Source: Janthinobacterium agaricidamnosum (lineage in GTDB: Bacteria; Pseudomonadota; Gammaproteobacteria; Burkholderiales; Burkholderiaceae_D). Taken from it: a DNA stretch of 64,000 bases. The stretch lies in assembly GCF_003667705.1 (NCBI RefSeq), contig NZ_CP033019.1:6293736-6357735 (forward strand), given 5' to 3'. The notes beneath the pieces were generated by a model, which made no database searches, was not told where the DNA came from, and saw only the letters and a program-made list of their open reading frames with translations. The position numbers and the translations under genes were made by a program. Positions 46,547 through 57,321 of the stretch are shown here, piece after piece (within the stretch, counting starts at the first letter, position 1; each line of letters opens with the position of its first letter).

Positions 46547-46575
46547 TTGACCCCCTGTAACACAAGGTCTAAACT
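46547..46575 (+). promoter_or_regulatory. Promoter of the str operon
   Basis: TTGACC (46547-46552), a 17-base spacer and TAAACT (46570-46575) form a strong sigma-70 promoter. The predicted leader to rpsL is about 170 bases. Confidence 0.75.
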
Positions 46576-46753
46576 AGCGAGTTCTCGATTTTATTCTGCT
46601 CATCGTTTACGCATTACTTGGCATTTCATGGCCGCTCCTTATCGAGTGGCTGCGGGCGCCTCCGGTGCGCAGTAGATGAAAGCGGGACGAGGTTTTAGTC
46701 GCCGGGCATCTTGCCCGGGTTATTAATCGTAGTTTTTTGTTGGATTTATAACG

Positions 46754-47137
46754 ATGCCAACCATCAATCAATTGATTCGCAATCCACGCGTCGCTTTGAC
46801 CGTGAAGAGCAAATCGCCGGCGCTGGAAAACAGCCCGCAAAAACGTGGCGTCTGCACACGTGTTTACACCACGACTCCAAAGAAGCCTAACTCGGCTCTG
46901 CGTAAAGTCGCTAAAGTTCGCCTGACCAATGGTTTCGAAGTCATTTCGTACATTGGCGGTGAAGGCCATAACCTGCAAGAGCATAGTGTTGTGCTGTTGC
47001 GCGGCGGCCGCGTCAAGGATTTGCCGGGTGTGCGTTACCACATGGTTCGCGGTGCCCTCGATACCCAAGGCGTCAAAGACCGTAAGCAATCGCGTTCGAA
47101 GTACGGTACCAAGCGCGCTAAAGCTGGCAAGAAGTAA
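46754..47137 (+). CDS. rpsL: 30S ribosomal protein S12
   Basis: This 127-residue protein of the ribosomal decoding site starts Met-Pro-Thr-Ile-Asn-Gln-Leu. It has the betaproteobacterial form lacking a segment near residue 25 that E. coli has. K43 and K88, the positions whose change gives streptomycin resistance, are both wild-type Lys. The Ser-Arg-Ser-Lys-Tyr-Gly C-terminal segment is conserved. It heads the rpsL-rpsG-fusA-tuf-rpsJ operon. Only a weak GGAT ribosome site is visible upstream. Confidence 0.98.
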   Translation: MPTINQLIRNPRVALTVKSKSPALENSPQKRGVCTRVYTTTPKKPNSALRKVAKVRLTNGFEVISYIGGEGHNLQEHSVVLLRGGRVKDLPGVRYHMVRGALDTQGVKDRKQSRSKYGTKRAKAGKK

Positions 47138-47289
47138 TAAGTTGTACGCAGCAAACCCAAGTTTCGCTCAGTGGCAACTAGCTAAGTGAATGTAGTCGAC
47201 CGCATCTGGTCGAGTAAGTGGAAGACTATGATGGTCGTCCGCGAGTGTGCGAAGAACGCGCGCTCAACTGAAGATTGAAAGGAATTGAT

Positions 47290-47760
47290 ATGCCACGTCG
47301 TCGTGAAGTACCCAAGCGCGAAATTTTGCCAGATCCAAAATTCGGCAACACTGATGTCGCTAAATTTGTAAACGTGCTGATGCTGTCCGGTAAGAAATCG
47401 GTTGCAGAAAACATCATCTACGGTGCTTTCGAGCACATCGCAGCAAAATCGGGCAAAGATCCGCTCGAAGTTTTTGCTACCGCAATCAACAACGCCAAGC
47501 CGCTGGTTGAGGTGAAATCCCGTCGCGTCGGTGGTGCAAACTACCAGGTGCCGGTCGAAGTTCGCCCAGTCCGTCGTATGGCTCTGTCCATGCGTTGGTT
47601 GCGTGAAGCTGCTAACAAGCGCAGCGAAAAATCGATGCCACAACGCCTCGGCGGTGAGCTGATGGAAGCGGCTGAAAGCCGCGGCGGCGCGATGAAAAAA
47701 CGCGACGAAGTCCATCGTATGGCTGAAGCGAACAAAGCGTTCTCGCATTTCCGCTTCTAA
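47290..47760 (+). CDS. rpsG: 30S ribosomal protein S7
   Basis: This 156-residue protein nucleates assembly of the 16S rRNA 3' domain and contacts the E-site tRNA. The N-terminus Met-Pro-Arg-Arg-Arg-Glu-Val and the Val-Arg-Pro-Val-Arg-Arg core are as expected. The start at 47290 follows an AAAGGA site; an in-frame ATG five codons upstream lies in the leader. In E. coli S7 binds the rpsL-rpsG spacer to repress the operon, and the 152-base spacer here could serve the same purpose. Confidence 0.98.
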   Translation: MPRRREVPKREILPDPKFGNTDVAKFVNVLMLSGKKSVAENIIYGAFEHIAAKSGKDPLEVFATAINNAKPLVEVKSRRVGGANYQVPVEVRPVRRMALSMRWLREAANKRSEKSMPQRLGGELMEAAESRGGAMKKRDEVHRMAEANKAFSHFRF

Positions 47761-47868
47761 TATAAAGCCAGCTACCGCAAGGCGGCTGTCAAGCATCTGT
47801 TGTTCGAGGCCGGGCTCATTTTTGCAAAAAAATGCTGCTCGGTTTTGTCCATTCATTTAGGATTAATT

Positions 47869-49974
47869 ATGGCCCGCAAGACCCCCATTGAGCGCTACCG
47901 CAATATCGGTATTTCCGCTCACATCGATGCAGGTAAGACGACCACGACTGAGCGCGTCCTGTTCTACACAGGCGTGAACCATAAGCTGGGCGAAGTCCAT
48001 GATGGCGCTGCCACCACCGACTGGATGGCACAGGAGCAAGAGCGCGGTATCACGATTACCTCGGCTGCTGTTACGTGCTTCTGGAAAGGCATGGCAAACA
48101 ACTTCCCAGCGCACCACATCAACATCATCGACACCCCAGGCCACGTTGACTTCACCATTGAAGTGGAACGTTCGATGCGCGTGTTGGATGGCGCCTGCAT
48201 GGTTTACTGTGCAGTCGGCGGCGTGCAGCCACAATCGGAAACGGTATGGCGTCAGGCTAACAAGTACAAAGTGCCACGTCTGGCCTTCGTGAACAAGATG
48301 GACCGTACCGGCGCCAACTTCTTCAAGGTCTACGATCAGATGCGTTCGCGTCTGAAAGCGAACCCAGTACCTATTCAGATGCCTATCGGCGCTGAAGACG
48401 TCTTCACCGGTGTGATCGATCTGGTCAAGATGAAAGCGGTTATCTGGGACGACGCTTCGCAAGGCATGAAGTTTGAATACGGCGACATTCCTGCACACCT
48501 GGCCGCCGATGCTGCCAAGTGGCGCGAAAACATGGTTGAAGCCGCTGCTGAAGCGTCGGAAGACCTGATGAACAAGTACCTGGAAGAAGGCGACCTGTCG
48601 GAAGCCGAGATCAAGGCTGCTCTGCGTCAGCGTACCATCGCCAGCGAAATCGTTCCAATGTTGTGCGGTACCGCCTTTAAAAACAAGGGCGTACAAGCCA
48701 TGTTGGACGCGGTCATCGAGTACCTGCCATCGCCAATCGACATTCCGCCTGTCCCAGGTCTGGATGACGACGAGCAGCCAGTCGAGCGCGCAGCTGACGA
48801 CAATGAGAAATTCTCGGCATTGGCGTTCAAGATCGCAACCGATCCGTTCGTCGGTCAGTTGTGCTTCATCCGTTGCTACTCGGGTACCCTGAATTCGGGC
48901 GACTCGGTGTTGAACTCCGTGAAGCAGAAGAAAGAGCGTATCGGCCGTATCGTGCAGATGCAAGCGAACGAACGCGAAGAAATCAAGGAAATGCGCGCTG
49001 GCGACATCGCCGCCGTTGTGGGTCTGAAAGACACCACCACGGGCGATACGCTTTGCGACGAAAAAGCCAGCGTGGTTCTGGAGCGCATGGTCTTCCCTGA
49101 GCCGGTGATTTCGCAGGCAGTCGAGCCAAAAACCAAGGCCGACCAGGAAAAAATGGGTCTGGCCCTGAACCGCCTGGCTGCAGAAGATCCATCGTTCCGC
49201 GTGCGTACCGATGAAGAATCGGGCCAGACCATCATCGCCGGTATGGGCGAGTTGCACCTGGACATCATCGTTGACCGCATGAAGCGCGAATTCAACGTTG
49301 AAGCGACCGTCGGCAAGCCACAAGTGGCTTACCGCGAAACGATCCGTAAAGTGTGCGAAGAGTCGGAAGGCAAATTCGTCAAGCAATCGGGTGGTCGTGG
49401 TCAATACGGTCACGTGGTTCTGAAGATCGAACCGCAAGAGCCGGGCAAGGGCTTCGAATTCGTTGACGCGATCAAGGGCGGTACCGTTCCTCGCGAATAC
49501 ATCCCTGCAGTTGAAAAAGGTGTGCGCGACACGCTGACTTCGGGCGTGATGGCTGGCTACCCAGTCGTTGACGTGAAAGTCACGCTGTTCTTCGGTTCGT
49601 ACCATGATGTTGACTCGAACGAAAATGCATTCCGCATGGCCGCTTCGATGGCATTCAAAGATGGCTGCCGCAAAGCATCGCCAGTCATCCTGGAGCCGAT
49701 GATGGCCGTGGAAGTGGAAACGCCGGAAGACTACGCCGGTACCGTGATGGGCGATCTGTCGTCGCGTCGCGGCATGGTGCAAGGTATGGATGAAATTGCT
49801 GGCGGTGGCGGCAAGATCATCAAGGCCGAAGTACCTCTGTCGGAAATGTTCGGTTACGCTACATCGTTGCGTTCGTCGACCCAAGGTCGTGCGACTTACA
49901 CGATGGAATTCAAGCACTATGCTGAAGCACCTAAGCATGTGACTGAAGCAATCGTAAGCTCGAAAGCTAAGTAA
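47869..49974 (+). CDS. fusA: Elongation factor G
   Basis: This 701-residue translocation GTPase starts Met-Ala-Arg-Lys-Thr-Pro-Ile-Glu. The G1 motif is Ala-His-Ile-Asp-Ala-Gly-Lys-Thr, G3 is Asp-Thr-Pro-Gly-His and G4 is Asn-Lys-Met-Asp. Domains II to V follow in the normal order. An AGGA site precedes the ATG; the in-frame extension upstream to 47800 is leader. It lies between rpsG and tuf, as in nearly all betaproteobacteria. Confidence 0.98.
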   Translation: MARKTPIERYRNIGISAHIDAGKTTTTERVLFYTGVNHKLGEVHDGAATTDWMAQEQERGITITSAAVTCFWKGMANNFPAHHINIIDTPGHVDFTIEVERSMRVLDGACMVYCAVGGVQPQSETVWRQANKYKVPRLAFVNKMDRTGANFFKVYDQMRSRLKANPVPIQMPIGAEDVFTGVIDLVKMKAVIWDDASQGMKFEYGDIPAHLAADAAKWRENMVEAAAEASEDLMNKYLEEGDLSEAEIKAALRQRTIASEIVPMLCGTAFKNKGVQAMLDAVIEYLPSPIDIPPVPGLDDDEQPVERAADDNEKFSALAFKIATDPFVGQLCFIRCYSGTLNSGDSVLNSVKQKKERIGRIVQMQANEREEIKEMRAGDIAAVVGLKDTTTGDTLCDEKASVVLERMVFPEPVISQAVEPKTKADQEKMGLALNRLAAEDPSFRVRTDEESGQTIIAGMGELHLDIIVDRMKREFNVEATVGKPQVAYRETIRKVCEESEGKFVKQSGGRGQYGHVVLKIEPQEPGKGFEFVDAIKGGTVPREYIPAVEKGVRDTLTSGVMAGYPVVDVKVTLFFGSYHDVDSNENAFRMAASMAFKDGCRKASPVILEPMMAVEVETPEDYAGTVMGDLSSRRGMVQGMDEIAGGGGKIIKAEVPLSEMFGYATSLRSSTQGRATYTMEFKHYAEAPKHVTEAIVSSKAK

Positions 49975-50046
49975 TAGAAGTTCCGGGCCGGCTTTCACGA
50001 GAATGCCGGTCCCTACATTTAAATCATTGTTCTAAGGAAGAATAAA

Positions 50047-51237
50047 ATGGCAAAAGGTAAATTCGAACGGACCAAGCCGCACGTCAACGTCGGCACCATC
50101 GGCCACGTCGACCACGGTAAAACCACGCTGACCGCTGCAATCGCAACGGTTCTGTCGAAGAAATTCGGCGGCGAAGCTAAAGCATACGACCAGATCGATG
50201 CAGCACCAGAAGAAAAAGCGCGCGGTATCACGATTAACACCGCCCACGTCGAGTACGAAACGGAAACGCGTCACTACGCGCACGTTGACTGCCCAGGCCA
50301 CGCCGATTACATCAAAAACATGATTACCGGTGCAGCCCAGATGGACGGCGCGATCCTGGTGTGCTCCGCAGCTGACGGCCCAATGCCACAGACCCGCGAA
50401 CACATCCTGCTGGCCCGCCAAGTTGGCGTTCCATACATCATCGTGTTCCTGAACAAGTGCGACCTGGTCGACGACGCAGAGCTGCTGGAACTGGTTGAAA
50501 TGGAAGTGCGCGAGCTGTTGTCGAAGTACGAATTCCCAGGCGACGACCTGCCAATCATCAAAGGTTCGGCACGTATGGCGCTGGAAGGCAAAGAAGGCGA
50601 AATGGGCGTTGACGCAGTGCTGCGTCTGGCCGATGCGCTGGATGCTTACATCCCAACGCCAGAGCGCGCTGTTGACGGTGCGTTCCTGATGCCAGTGGAA
50701 GACGTGTTCTCGATCTCGGGTCGCGGTACCGTTGTGACCGGTCGTATCGAGCGCGGCATTGTTAAAGTCGGCGAAGAGATCGAAATCGTCGGTATCACCG
50801 ATACCGTCAAAACGACTTGCACCGGCGTGGAAATGTTCCGCAAGCTGCTGGACCAAGGTCAAGCTGGCGACAACGTTGGTCTGCTGCTGCGCGGCACCAA
50901 GCGTGAAGACGTGCAACGTGGTCAAGTGCTGGCCAAGCCAGGCTCGATCAAGCCGCATGCGCACTTCACCGGCGAGATCTATGTTCTGTCGAAAGACGAA
51001 GGCGGCCGTCATACGCCATTCTTCAACAACTATCGTCCACAGTTCTACTTCCGCACGACGGACGTAACCGGTTCGATCGAGTTGCCAGCAGACAAAGAAA
51101 TGGTCATGCCAGGCGATAACGTGTCGATCACCGTCAAGCTGATCAACCCGATCGCGATGGAAGAAGGCCTGCGCTTCGCTATCCGCGAAGGCGGCCGTAC
51201 CGTCGGCGCTGGTGTTGTTGCAAAAATCATCGCTTAA
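50047..51237 (+). CDS. tuf: Elongation factor Tu
   Basis: This 396-residue GTPase delivers aminoacyl-tRNA to the ribosome. The G1 motif is Gly-His-Val-Asp-His-Gly-Lys-Thr, G3 is Asp-Cys-Pro-Gly-His and G4 is Asn-Lys-Cys-Asp, and the C-terminal barrel ends normally. A strong AAGGAAG site precedes the ATG. Betaproteobacteria usually have a second, nearly identical tuf copy elsewhere; it is not in this window. Codon use is strongly biased, as expected for a highly expressed gene. Confidence 0.98.
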   Translation: MAKGKFERTKPHVNVGTIGHVDHGKTTLTAAIATVLSKKFGGEAKAYDQIDAAPEEKARGITINTAHVEYETETRHYAHVDCPGHADYIKNMITGAAQMDGAILVCSAADGPMPQTREHILLARQVGVPYIIVFLNKCDLVDDAELLELVEMEVRELLSKYEFPGDDLPIIKGSARMALEGKEGEMGVDAVLRLADALDAYIPTPERAVDGAFLMPVEDVFSISGRGTVVTGRIERGIVKVGEEIEIVGITDTVKTTCTGVEMFRKLLDQGQAGDNVGLLLRGTKREDVQRGQVLAKPGSIKPHAHFTGEIYVLSKDEGGRHTPFFNNYRPQFYFRTTDVTGSIELPADKEMVMPGDNVSITVKLINPIAMEEGLRFAIREGGRTVGAGVVAKIIA

Positions 51238-51252
51238 TTATTAAGCGAATAT

Positions 51253-51291
51253 AAAAGAAGACGCGTCGTCGCCCGGCGCCCTTCTTTTTAT
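51253..51291 (+). terminator. Possible terminator after tuf
   Basis: An eight-base AT-rich stem (51253-51260 with 51281-51288) encloses a GC-rich inner region and ends in a T run. It may be partial, since rpsJ follows on the same strand. Confidence 0.5.
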
Positions 51292-51320
51292 TCAACTGCC
51301 GGGGTTGGCAAGCATTTTGG

Positions 51321-51329
51321 TGCTATCAT
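51321..51329 (+). promoter_or_regulatory. Extended -10 promoter of rpsJ
   Basis: TGC followed by TATCAT (51324-51329) forms an extended -10 element about 90 bases before rpsJ. No good -35 lies at 16-18 bases; TTGGCA at 51305-51310 is only 13 bases away. Confidence 0.5.
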
Positions 51330-51416
51330 GTCGACCCTGACGGTTGTTGCGTCAGAAATTCCCGTATGACCTCATTGCCGTGCAATCCGCGCGGTTCGTT
51401 CTTTTAAGGAAATATC

Positions 51417-51734
51417 ATGTCGGCACCAAACCAAAAAATCCGTATCCGCCTGAAGGCTTTCGATTACAAGCTGATCGACCAGTCCGCTCTGGAAATCGTT
51501 GAGACCGCGAAGCGCACCGGCGCTGTCGTCAAAGGCCCAGTACCACTGCCTACCCGTATTCAGCGTTTCGATGTGCTGCGTTCCCCGCACGTCAACAAAA
51601 CTTCGCGCGATCAGTTCGAGATCCGTACGCACCAACGCCTGATGGACATCGTTGACCCAACGGACAAAACCGTTGACGCGCTGATGAAGCTGGACCTGCC
51701 AGCTGGTGTTGATGTCGAAATCAAACTGCAATAA
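51417..51734 (+). CDS. rpsJ: 30S ribosomal protein S10
   Basis: This 105-residue 30S protein is also the antitermination factor NusE. It has the conserved Arg-Ile-Arg-Leu-Lys-Ala-Phe-Asp start and the Ile-Arg-Thr-His-Gln-Arg segment. An AAGGAA site precedes the ATG. In most bacteria rplC follows directly. Here two strong hairpins and unrelated genes follow, and rplC lies 6.1 kb further on. Confidence 0.98.
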   Translation: MSAPNQKIRIRLKAFDYKLIDQSALEIVETAKRTGAVVKGPVPLPTRIQRFDVLRSPHVNKTSRDQFEIRTHQRLMDIVDPTDKTVDALMKLDLPAGVDVEIKLQ

Positions 51735-51750
51735 TCGTTTTTAAGAAGGC

Positions 51751-51825
51751 CGGCGGGGTATCCCGCCGCCTGAGATGGGGCCGGGCCTGCTCACGATCGT
51801 GAGTGCGCCCGGCCCCATTGCTTTT
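51751..51825 (+). terminator. Tandem hairpin terminator after rpsJ
   Basis: A first hairpin (51751-51757 with 51762-51768) is followed by a very long one (51777-51786 with 51807-51816) that has an inner perfect palindrome of 14 bases. A T-rich end lies at 51817-51825. Together they should stop transcription leaving rpsJ. Confidence 0.8.
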
Positions 51826-51877
51826 GTGCCGTGCAAAACCACTTTACAGTGCCGCGCCCGCCCGATAAAGTTGCCGC

Positions 51878-52723
51878 ATGCTCAACGCCCTCGATACCCA
51901 CCTGCTCAATGCAACTCCCCGTCAGCGCCTGCGCGGCTGGCCGCGCTTCCTGACCGAATTTTTGTATTTCGGCATCAAGGAGGCGAGGTCATGCCTGTTT
52001 GTGGGACTGTTTTTTGCTGCCGTGTTCCTGGTGCCGCGCGCCGGCCTGTTCGGCCTGCCGCGCTATGACGTGCTGCTGCTGGTAGCGCTGGCGATCCAGG
52101 GCGCGATGGTCTGGAGGGGGCTGGAAACGTGGGATGAATTGAAAGCCATCTGCCTGTTTCATGCGGTCGGCTTCGCGCTGGAGGTGTTTAAGGTGTCGGG
52201 GACGATACAGTCGTGGAGCTATCCCGACTTTGCCTACACCAAGGTGTTTGGCGTTCCCCTGTTTTCCGGCTTCATGTATGCGGCCGTGGGCAGCTACATC
52301 ATCCAGACCTGGCGCCTGCTCGACATGCGGATCCGCCACCATCCGCCGTACTGGATGGCGGTGCTGATCGCGCTGCTGATCTACGCTAACTTCTTTACCC
52401 ACCACTACATCGGCGACTATCGCTGGTACCTGGCCGCCTGTGCGCTGGGCTTGTATGCGCGCACCACCGTGGTGTTCCGCCCGCTCGACCGCGACCGCAG
52501 CATGCCCCTGCTGCTCGGTTTCGTGCTGGTCGGCTTCTTCATCTGGCTGGCCGAAAACATCAGCACCTTCTGGGGCGTGTGGCGCTATCCGAACCAGCTT
52601 GGCGCGTGGTCGGTGGTGCACGTCAGCAAATGGAGCTCATGGTCGCTGCTGGTGGTGATGACGTTCACGATCGTGGCCCACCTCAAGCACATCAAGGCCA
52701 GCATCCACGTGGCCCAGCCTTAG
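51878..52723 (+). CDS. DUF817 family integral membrane protein
   Basis: This 281-residue protein has about eight hydrophobic helices spread over its length. Conserved polar patches are characteristic of DUF817, such as Thr-Ile-Gln-Ser-Trp-Ser-Tyr-Pro, Phe-Thr-His-His-Tyr-Ile-Gly-Asp-Tyr-Arg-Trp-Tyr and Trp-Leu-Ala-Glu-Asn-Ile-Ser-Thr-Phe. The function of the family is unknown; charged and aromatic residues inside helices suggest a transporter or enzyme in the membrane. It is the first gene in the block separating rpsJ from rplC and is convergent with the lipoprotein gene. Confidence 0.87.
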   Translation: MLNALDTHLLNATPRQRLRGWPRFLTEFLYFGIKEARSCLFVGLFFAAVFLVPRAGLFGLPRYDVLLLVALAIQGAMVWRGLETWDELKAICLFHAVGFALEVFKVSGTIQSWSYPDFAYTKVFGVPLFSGFMYAAVGSYIIQTWRLLDMRIRHHPPYWMAVLIALLIYANFFTHHYIGDYRWYLAACALGLYARTTVVFRPLDRDRSMPLLLGFVLVGFFIWLAENISTFWGVWRYPNQLGAWSVVHVSKWSSWSLLVVMTFTIVAHLKHIKASIHVAQP

Positions 52724-52740
52724 GCGCAGGCAGTCGCTTA

Positions 52741-53286
52741 TTACAGGCTGGCCGCCACCGCCTCGAAGCGCGCGCCCAGCGCTGCTTGCGGGCCGCCTTG
52801 CAGCTGTTTGGCGTACTGGCGCAGCACTTCTGCCGAATACGTGCGCGAGCCGGGCGACAGCTTCGGCAGCAGCGGCAGCACGCGTTCCAGATAGCCCGTG
52901 CCTTCCTGCCATTTGCCTTGCGCGGCCAGGGCCGACGCCAGTTCCACCATGCGGCGGCCGACGCGCGCATCGCTGCGCGGCTGCGCCGTCTCCTCCGTGT
53001 CCAGGGCTTGCCGGTACAGTTGCTCCGCTTCGGCATTCTTGCCCTGCAAGCGCTTGATGCGGCCCAGGTTGGACTGGCGCTGCGAGACGATGTCCGCGCC
53101 GGCCCCGGCCTGCTCGGCGCTGCGCAGCGCCTGTACGCAAGCCAGTTCCGCTTCGCCAAACTGGCCCTTGCGTTCGGCCGCGTTACAGGCATCTTGTTGT
53201 GCGTTGGAGGTGGCGAGTGTCGCTGGCGCCGTGCAGGCGGCCAGCAGGCTGACAGCGCATAGCAGGCTGATGGTATGGGTCTTCAT
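52741..53286 (-). CDS. Lipoprotein with TPR-like repeats
   Basis: This 181-residue protein has a lipoprotein signal peptide with a clear lipobox, Leu-Ala-Ala-Cys (Cys at about residue 18). The mature part is helical, with at least three TPR-like segments, including a Gly-Gln-Phe-Gly-Glu-Ala-Glu and an Asn-Ala-Glu-Ala-Glu-Gln-Leu-Tyr-Arg-Gln-Ala-Leu unit. TPRs mediate protein contacts, so an assembly or scaffold role in the envelope is possible, but no partner is evident. It is transcribed away from creBCD. Confidence 0.75.
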   Translation of the reverse strand: MKTHTISLLCAVSLLAACTAPATLATSNAQQDACNAAERKGQFGEAELACVQALRSAEQAGAGADIVSQRQSNLGRIKRLQGKNAEAEQLYRQALDTEETAQPRSDARVGRRMVELASALAAQGKWQEGTGYLERVLPLLPKLSPGSRTYSAEVLRQYAKQLQGGPQAALGARFEAVAASL

Positions 53287-53389
53287 AGTCTCCTCGGACG
53301 GGTGTCAAACACGGTGTATCGGCGGAGTCATGCCGTAATAAATATACTCCAAGTTTTTTGGGGCGGGTGGCTTTTCGCCGGCCGCGCGA

Positions 53390-53418
53390 TTGACGCCGCT
53401 TGCATGCTTCAGTGATAC
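53390..53418 (+). promoter_or_regulatory. Promoter of the creBCD genes
   Basis: TTGACG (53390-53395), a 17-base spacer and TGATAC (53413-53418) lie 33 bases before the creB start. No CreB-binding direct repeat (TTCAC spaced by six) was recognised in this gap or before creD. Confidence 0.55.
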
Positions 53419-53450
53419 TCCGGGATTGTCCACTAATGCGTGCCGCCGCC

Positions 53451-54182
53451 ATGTCCAAGACTGTCCTGATCGTGGAAGATGAACAGGCGATTGCCGACAG
53501 CATCGCCTATGCCCTGCGCACGGACGGCTTTACGCCGCGCCATGTGATGTTGGGCGAGCACGCCCTGGCCGCGCTGCGCCCCATGTCCGGCGAAGACGCT
53601 CAGACGCCTGTTCTCGTGGTGCTCGACGTGGGCTTGCCTGACATGAGCGGGCTGGAAGTATGCCGCCGGCTGCGCCAGTTTTCCGAGGTGCCGGTGATCT
53701 TCCTGACGGCCCGCAGCGACGAGATCGACCGTATCGTCGGCCTGGAAATCGGCGCCGACGATTACGTCACCAAACCGTTTTCGCCGCGCGAACTGGTGGC
53801 GCGCATCCGCGTCATCCTGCGCCGCGCAGGCGTCGCCCAGGCGCCGCGCGAGGCGGGCATGACGATAGCTGCGCCTGCCGTCGCGACCGCGCCGGCGCGC
53901 TTCGAGTTGCGCGCGCTCGAGGCGCGGGTACTGTTTCACGGCCAGCCGCTGGACCTGACCCGCTATGAATACCTGTTGCTGAAAACCCTGCTCGCGCATC
54001 CGGGCCACGTGCTGTCGCGCGCGCAGCTGATGGAGCGCGTGTGGAGCGGGGCGCCCGACACGCTCGAGCGCACGGTCGATGCGCATGTCAAATCGCTGCG
54101 CGCCAAGCTGCGCGCCGTCGACGCGCAGGCCGATCCCATCCACACCCACCGTGGCCTCGGCTACAGCCTGGCCGGCGCATGA
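53451..54182 (+). CDS. creB: Two-component response regulator CreB
   Basis: This 243-residue OmpR-family regulator has a receiver with the early acidic pair in Val-Glu-Asp-Glu, phosphoacceptor D59 and Lys in Thr-Lys-Pro-Phe. A winged-helix DNA-binding domain follows (about residues 150-243). The linker is longer than in E. coli CreB (229 residues). The segments Asp-Val-Gly-Leu-Pro-Asp, Leu-Thr-Arg-Tyr-Glu-Tyr-Leu-Leu-Leu-Lys-Thr-Leu and Thr-His-Arg-Gly-Leu-Gly-Tyr-Ser-Leu closely follow E. coli CreB. Its TGA overlaps the creC ATG by four bases. The Cre system responds to growth on minimal medium and affects envelope and beta-lactam tolerance. Confidence 0.92.
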   Translation: MSKTVLIVEDEQAIADSIAYALRTDGFTPRHVMLGEHALAALRPMSGEDAQTPVLVVLDVGLPDMSGLEVCRRLRQFSEVPVIFLTARSDEIDRIVGLEIGADDYVTKPFSPRELVARIRVILRRAGVAQAPREAGMTIAAPAVATAPARFELRALEARVLFHGQPLDLTRYEYLLLKTLLAHPGHVLSRAQLMERVWSGAPDTLERTVDAHVKSLRAKLRAVDAQADPIHTHRGLGYSLAGA

Positions 54183-55598
54183 AGATCGGCCTGCGCATCC
54201 TGCTCGGCTACTTCCTGATCGTCGGGCTGGCCGCGTGGTTCCTGCTGAATGTCTTCATGGAGCAGGTCAAGCCGGGCGTGCGCTCGACCCTGGAAGACAC
54301 CCTGGTCGACACCTCGCAGCTGCTGGCCAGCCTGGTGGCGCCCGACGTGAAGGCGGGTACGCTGGCGCAGTCGCCCGTGGCCGCGCGCATGCAGGATTAC
54401 GCGCGCCATGGCGTGGACGTCAATATCAATGGCGTGCGCAAGCGCACGCTCGATTACCGCATCACCATCACGGACCGGCACGGCATCGTGCTGTTCGACT
54501 CCGGCGGGCGCGACGTGGGGCGCGACTATTCGCGCTGGAATGACGTGTATCTGACCTTGCAGGGCAAGTATGGCGCGCGCAGCACGCGCAGCCGGCCCGA
54601 CGACGAGATGTCGACCGTGATGCACGTGGCCGCGCCGATTCGCGACGGCAATGAGGTGATCGGCGTGCTGACGGTGGCCAAGCCGAACGCCAGCGTGCAA
54701 GCGTTTGTCGAGCGCAGCCAGCGCAAGATCCTGCAGCGCGGCGCCGTGCTGTTGCTGCTGTCGCTGCTGATCGGCCTGGCGTTCGCGTGGTGGCTGCACC
54801 ATGCGCTGGGCAAGCTGATGACCTATATCGGCGATGTGGAAGCGGGGCGCAAGGTGGCGCTGCCGGCGCTGGGTACGAACGAGATCGGCACCCTGGGACG
54901 GCGCTGGAGGCGATGCGCACGCGTCTGGAAGGCAAGGAATACGTGGAGCAGCTGATGCATACGCTGACGCATGAATTGAAAAGCCCGATCGCCGCCATCC
55001 AGGCCTCGGCCGAGCTGCTGCAGGAAGACATGCCGCCGGCCGAGCGGCGCCAGTTCCTTGCCAGTATCCTCGAGCAGAACGCGCGCCAGCGGCAATTGAT
55101 CGACAAGCTGCTGGCCCTCGTGCGTGTGGAGAAGCAGCAGCGCCTCGACCACCCCGAGCGCATCGCGCTGGGGCCCCTGCTCGCGCAAGTGGCGCAGGAT
55201 GCGGCCGCCACGCTGGCGGCGCGCGGCGTGCGCCTGCAGCTTCAGGCGGACGAGGCGAGTGTGGCCGGGGACGCACTGCTGCTGCGCCAGGCGCTGGGCA
55301 ATCTGCTCGACAACGCGGCCGGCTTTGCGCCGCCGGGCAGCTGCATCGACGTGACGGCGCATCGCCGGGGCGCGCACGTGGAAATCGCCGTGCGCGACCG
55401 CGGCGCAGGCATCCCCGCGTATGCGCTGGAGCGCGTCTTCGAGCGTTTTTACTCCCTGCCGCGCCCGAGCGCCGGCAAGAGCACGGGCCTGGGCCTGCCT
55501 TCGTGCGCGAGGTCGCCTCCCTGCATGGCGGCACGGTCGAGGTGCTCAATCATGCGGACGGTGGCGCCTGCGCGCACCTGTGCCTGCCGCTGGCTTAG
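54179..55598 (+). CDS. creC: Sensor histidine kinase CreC (frame broken twice, probable sequence errors)
   Basis: The intended protein of about 473 residues has two membrane helices (about 5-27 and 183-203) around a periplasmic sensor. The conserved Asp-Tyr-Ser-Arg-Trp-Asn-Asp-Val segment is there, followed by HAMP, the phosphoacceptor Leu-Thr-His-Glu-Leu-Lys-Ser-Pro, and HATPase motifs Asn-Leu-Leu-Asp-Asn-Ala and Gly-Leu-Gly-Leu-Pro. Two one-base losses break it. One is near 54896 (G run), the other near 55500 (C run), after which the frame continues as Phe-Val-Arg-Glu-Val-Ala-Ser to a TAG at 55596-55598. With both restored it aligns end to end with E. coli CreC as I remember it. Confidence 0.85.
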
Positions 55599-55695
55599 CA
55601 CACTCTTAGCGCACTTTATTTGCCCGCTTCACACGGACTGCATCGTCAGCGCATACAGCTTTTTTACACTGGCCGCCTTACTTCAAGGATGCGCC

Positions 55696-57081
55696 ATGCA
55701 AAAACTCTGTTAGTCAAAGCGTTGATCGTGTTCGGCCTGATGCTGATAATCGGCCTGCCTTTGCTGATGATTCAGGAAACGATCAAGGAGCGGATGGAAT
55801 TCCGCCAGGAAGCCGTCAACAGCATCGCCGCCGATTCGGTGCGCGAACAAACCATCATCGGCCCCATCCTGGTGATTCCCTACACGGAGCAGTATGAAGA
55901 GCGCGTGGAGGTGGCCAAGGGCGATGACAAGGAGGCGAAATCGGCGGTGCGCACGGAGTTGTTGCGCCGCACGGTGCAGCGCCGTCTGCTTGTCTACCCG
56001 AATAATTTACTGCTCAACGGTAACATCGACACGGACCGCCGCTACCGCGGCATCCACCAGGTGCTGGTCTACAGCGGCCAGCACGCGTTCAAGGGCGACT
56101 TCACGGTGCCGGCCGGCAGCCAGCTGCCGCGCAAGTCGCCGGATTCGCGCGTGACTCTGGGTGCGCCGTTCGTGGCCCTGTCCATCGAGGACGTGCGCGG
56201 TATCCGCAACATCCCGAAATCGACTGGGGCGGCCAGAAGATCGAGTTCGAGCAGGGTAGCGACCTGTTTGCCTTCCGCAGCGGCCTGCATGCGCCGCTGG
56301 GCGCCATGCCGCTGGCGGCGCCGCAGCAGGTGCATTTCAGCTTTGACCTGGGCCTCGATGGCATCGAACGCCAGCACTTCGTGCCGGTGGCGAAAAACAG
56401 TCAGATCAGCATCAAGTCGAACTGGCCCATCCGCAGTTTGGCGGCGCTTCCTGCCGTCGCCGAAATTCCGCCAGATCAACGCCGATGGCTTTCAGGTCGA
56501 GTGGAGCATCTCCTCGCTGGCCACCAATGCGCAAACGCAGCTGAGCACGATCGAGGGCGAGTTCAAGGTGCCCGACAGTGCGCCGCTGGGCCAGATCGAC
56601 CGCTTCAGCGTGGGCTTCATCGAGCCGGTGAACGTGTATTCGCAATCGGACCGGGCCACCAAATATGGCTTGCTGTTCGTGGCACTGACCTTTGCCGCCT
56701 TCTTCATCTTTGAAATCCTGAAAAGCCTGCCGATCCACCGGTGCAGTACCTGCTGGTGGGCCTGTCGCTGGTGATCTTTTTCCTGCTGCTGGTGGGCCTG
56801 GCGGAACACATCGCCTTCCTGACCGCCTATCTGATCGCCAGCGCCGCCTGTATCGTGCTGACCAGCTTTTATCTGGTGCACGTGCTGCACAACGCCTGGC
56901 GCGGGATCGGCTTCGGCGTGGGGCTGACCATGCTGTATGGCGCCCTGTATGGCTTGCTGAGCTCGGAAAACAATGCGCTGGTGATGGGCAGCATCCTGCT
57001 GTTTGCCGTGCTGGCCGCCATCATGGTGGCGACGCGCAAGGTGGACTGGTATCAGATTGGCAAAGGAGCGCCCAAGAGTAA
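55696..57081 (+). CDS. creD: Inner membrane protein CreD (frame broken several times, probable sequence errors)
   Basis: The intended protein of about 460 residues has an N-terminal helix, a large periplasmic domain and a C-terminal bundle of about five helices. This is the CreD topology, and creD is the main target of CreBC. Segments such as Asp-Arg-Ala-Thr-Lys-Tyr-Gly-Leu-Leu-Phe-Val-Ala-Leu-Thr-Phe-Ala-Ala-Phe-Phe and Gln-Tyr-Leu-Leu-Val-Gly-Leu-Ser-Leu match the family. Restoring one base near 55702 (A run), 56212, 56426, 56452 and 56741 links the pieces. A sixth near 57065 gives a stop at 57079-57081, just before a perfect terminator; otherwise the frame runs through that terminator to 57187. 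Confidence 0.82.
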
Positions 57082-57111
57082 GACTTACCTTGGCGCCATG
57101 CGCCACCTTGC

Positions 57112-57148
57112 AGCCAGCCCGGACAGTGATATGCCGGGCTGGCTTTTG
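57112..57148 (+). terminator. Rho-independent terminator after creD
   Basis: A perfect 11-base-pair stem (57112-57122 with 57134-57144) and an 11-base loop are followed by a short T run. Confidence 0.82.
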
Positions 57149-57321
57149 CATTTTGCGCGGGGAAAGAACTGCAGCATTAATTGGTAGTTGGTTGGTATTG
57201 TTTACGGTATGCTATTGGCATTGCTTTTTAGGTAATGGCGGGCCCGTGGCGTCTGCCCGGGCGGTGCGAGGATGGCGTGGCGTCCTGGTTGTTTGTCCAT
57301 CCGATAAAACGGAGATGCAAT

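Noticed and set aside
51305..51310. TTGGCA as the -35 box for rpsJ
   Set aside because: It is only 13 bases from the -10 element, so the extended -10 is the better explanation.
55599..55695. CreB-binding direct repeat before creD
   Set aside because: One TTCAC is present near 55627, but a second copy at the required six-base spacing is not.
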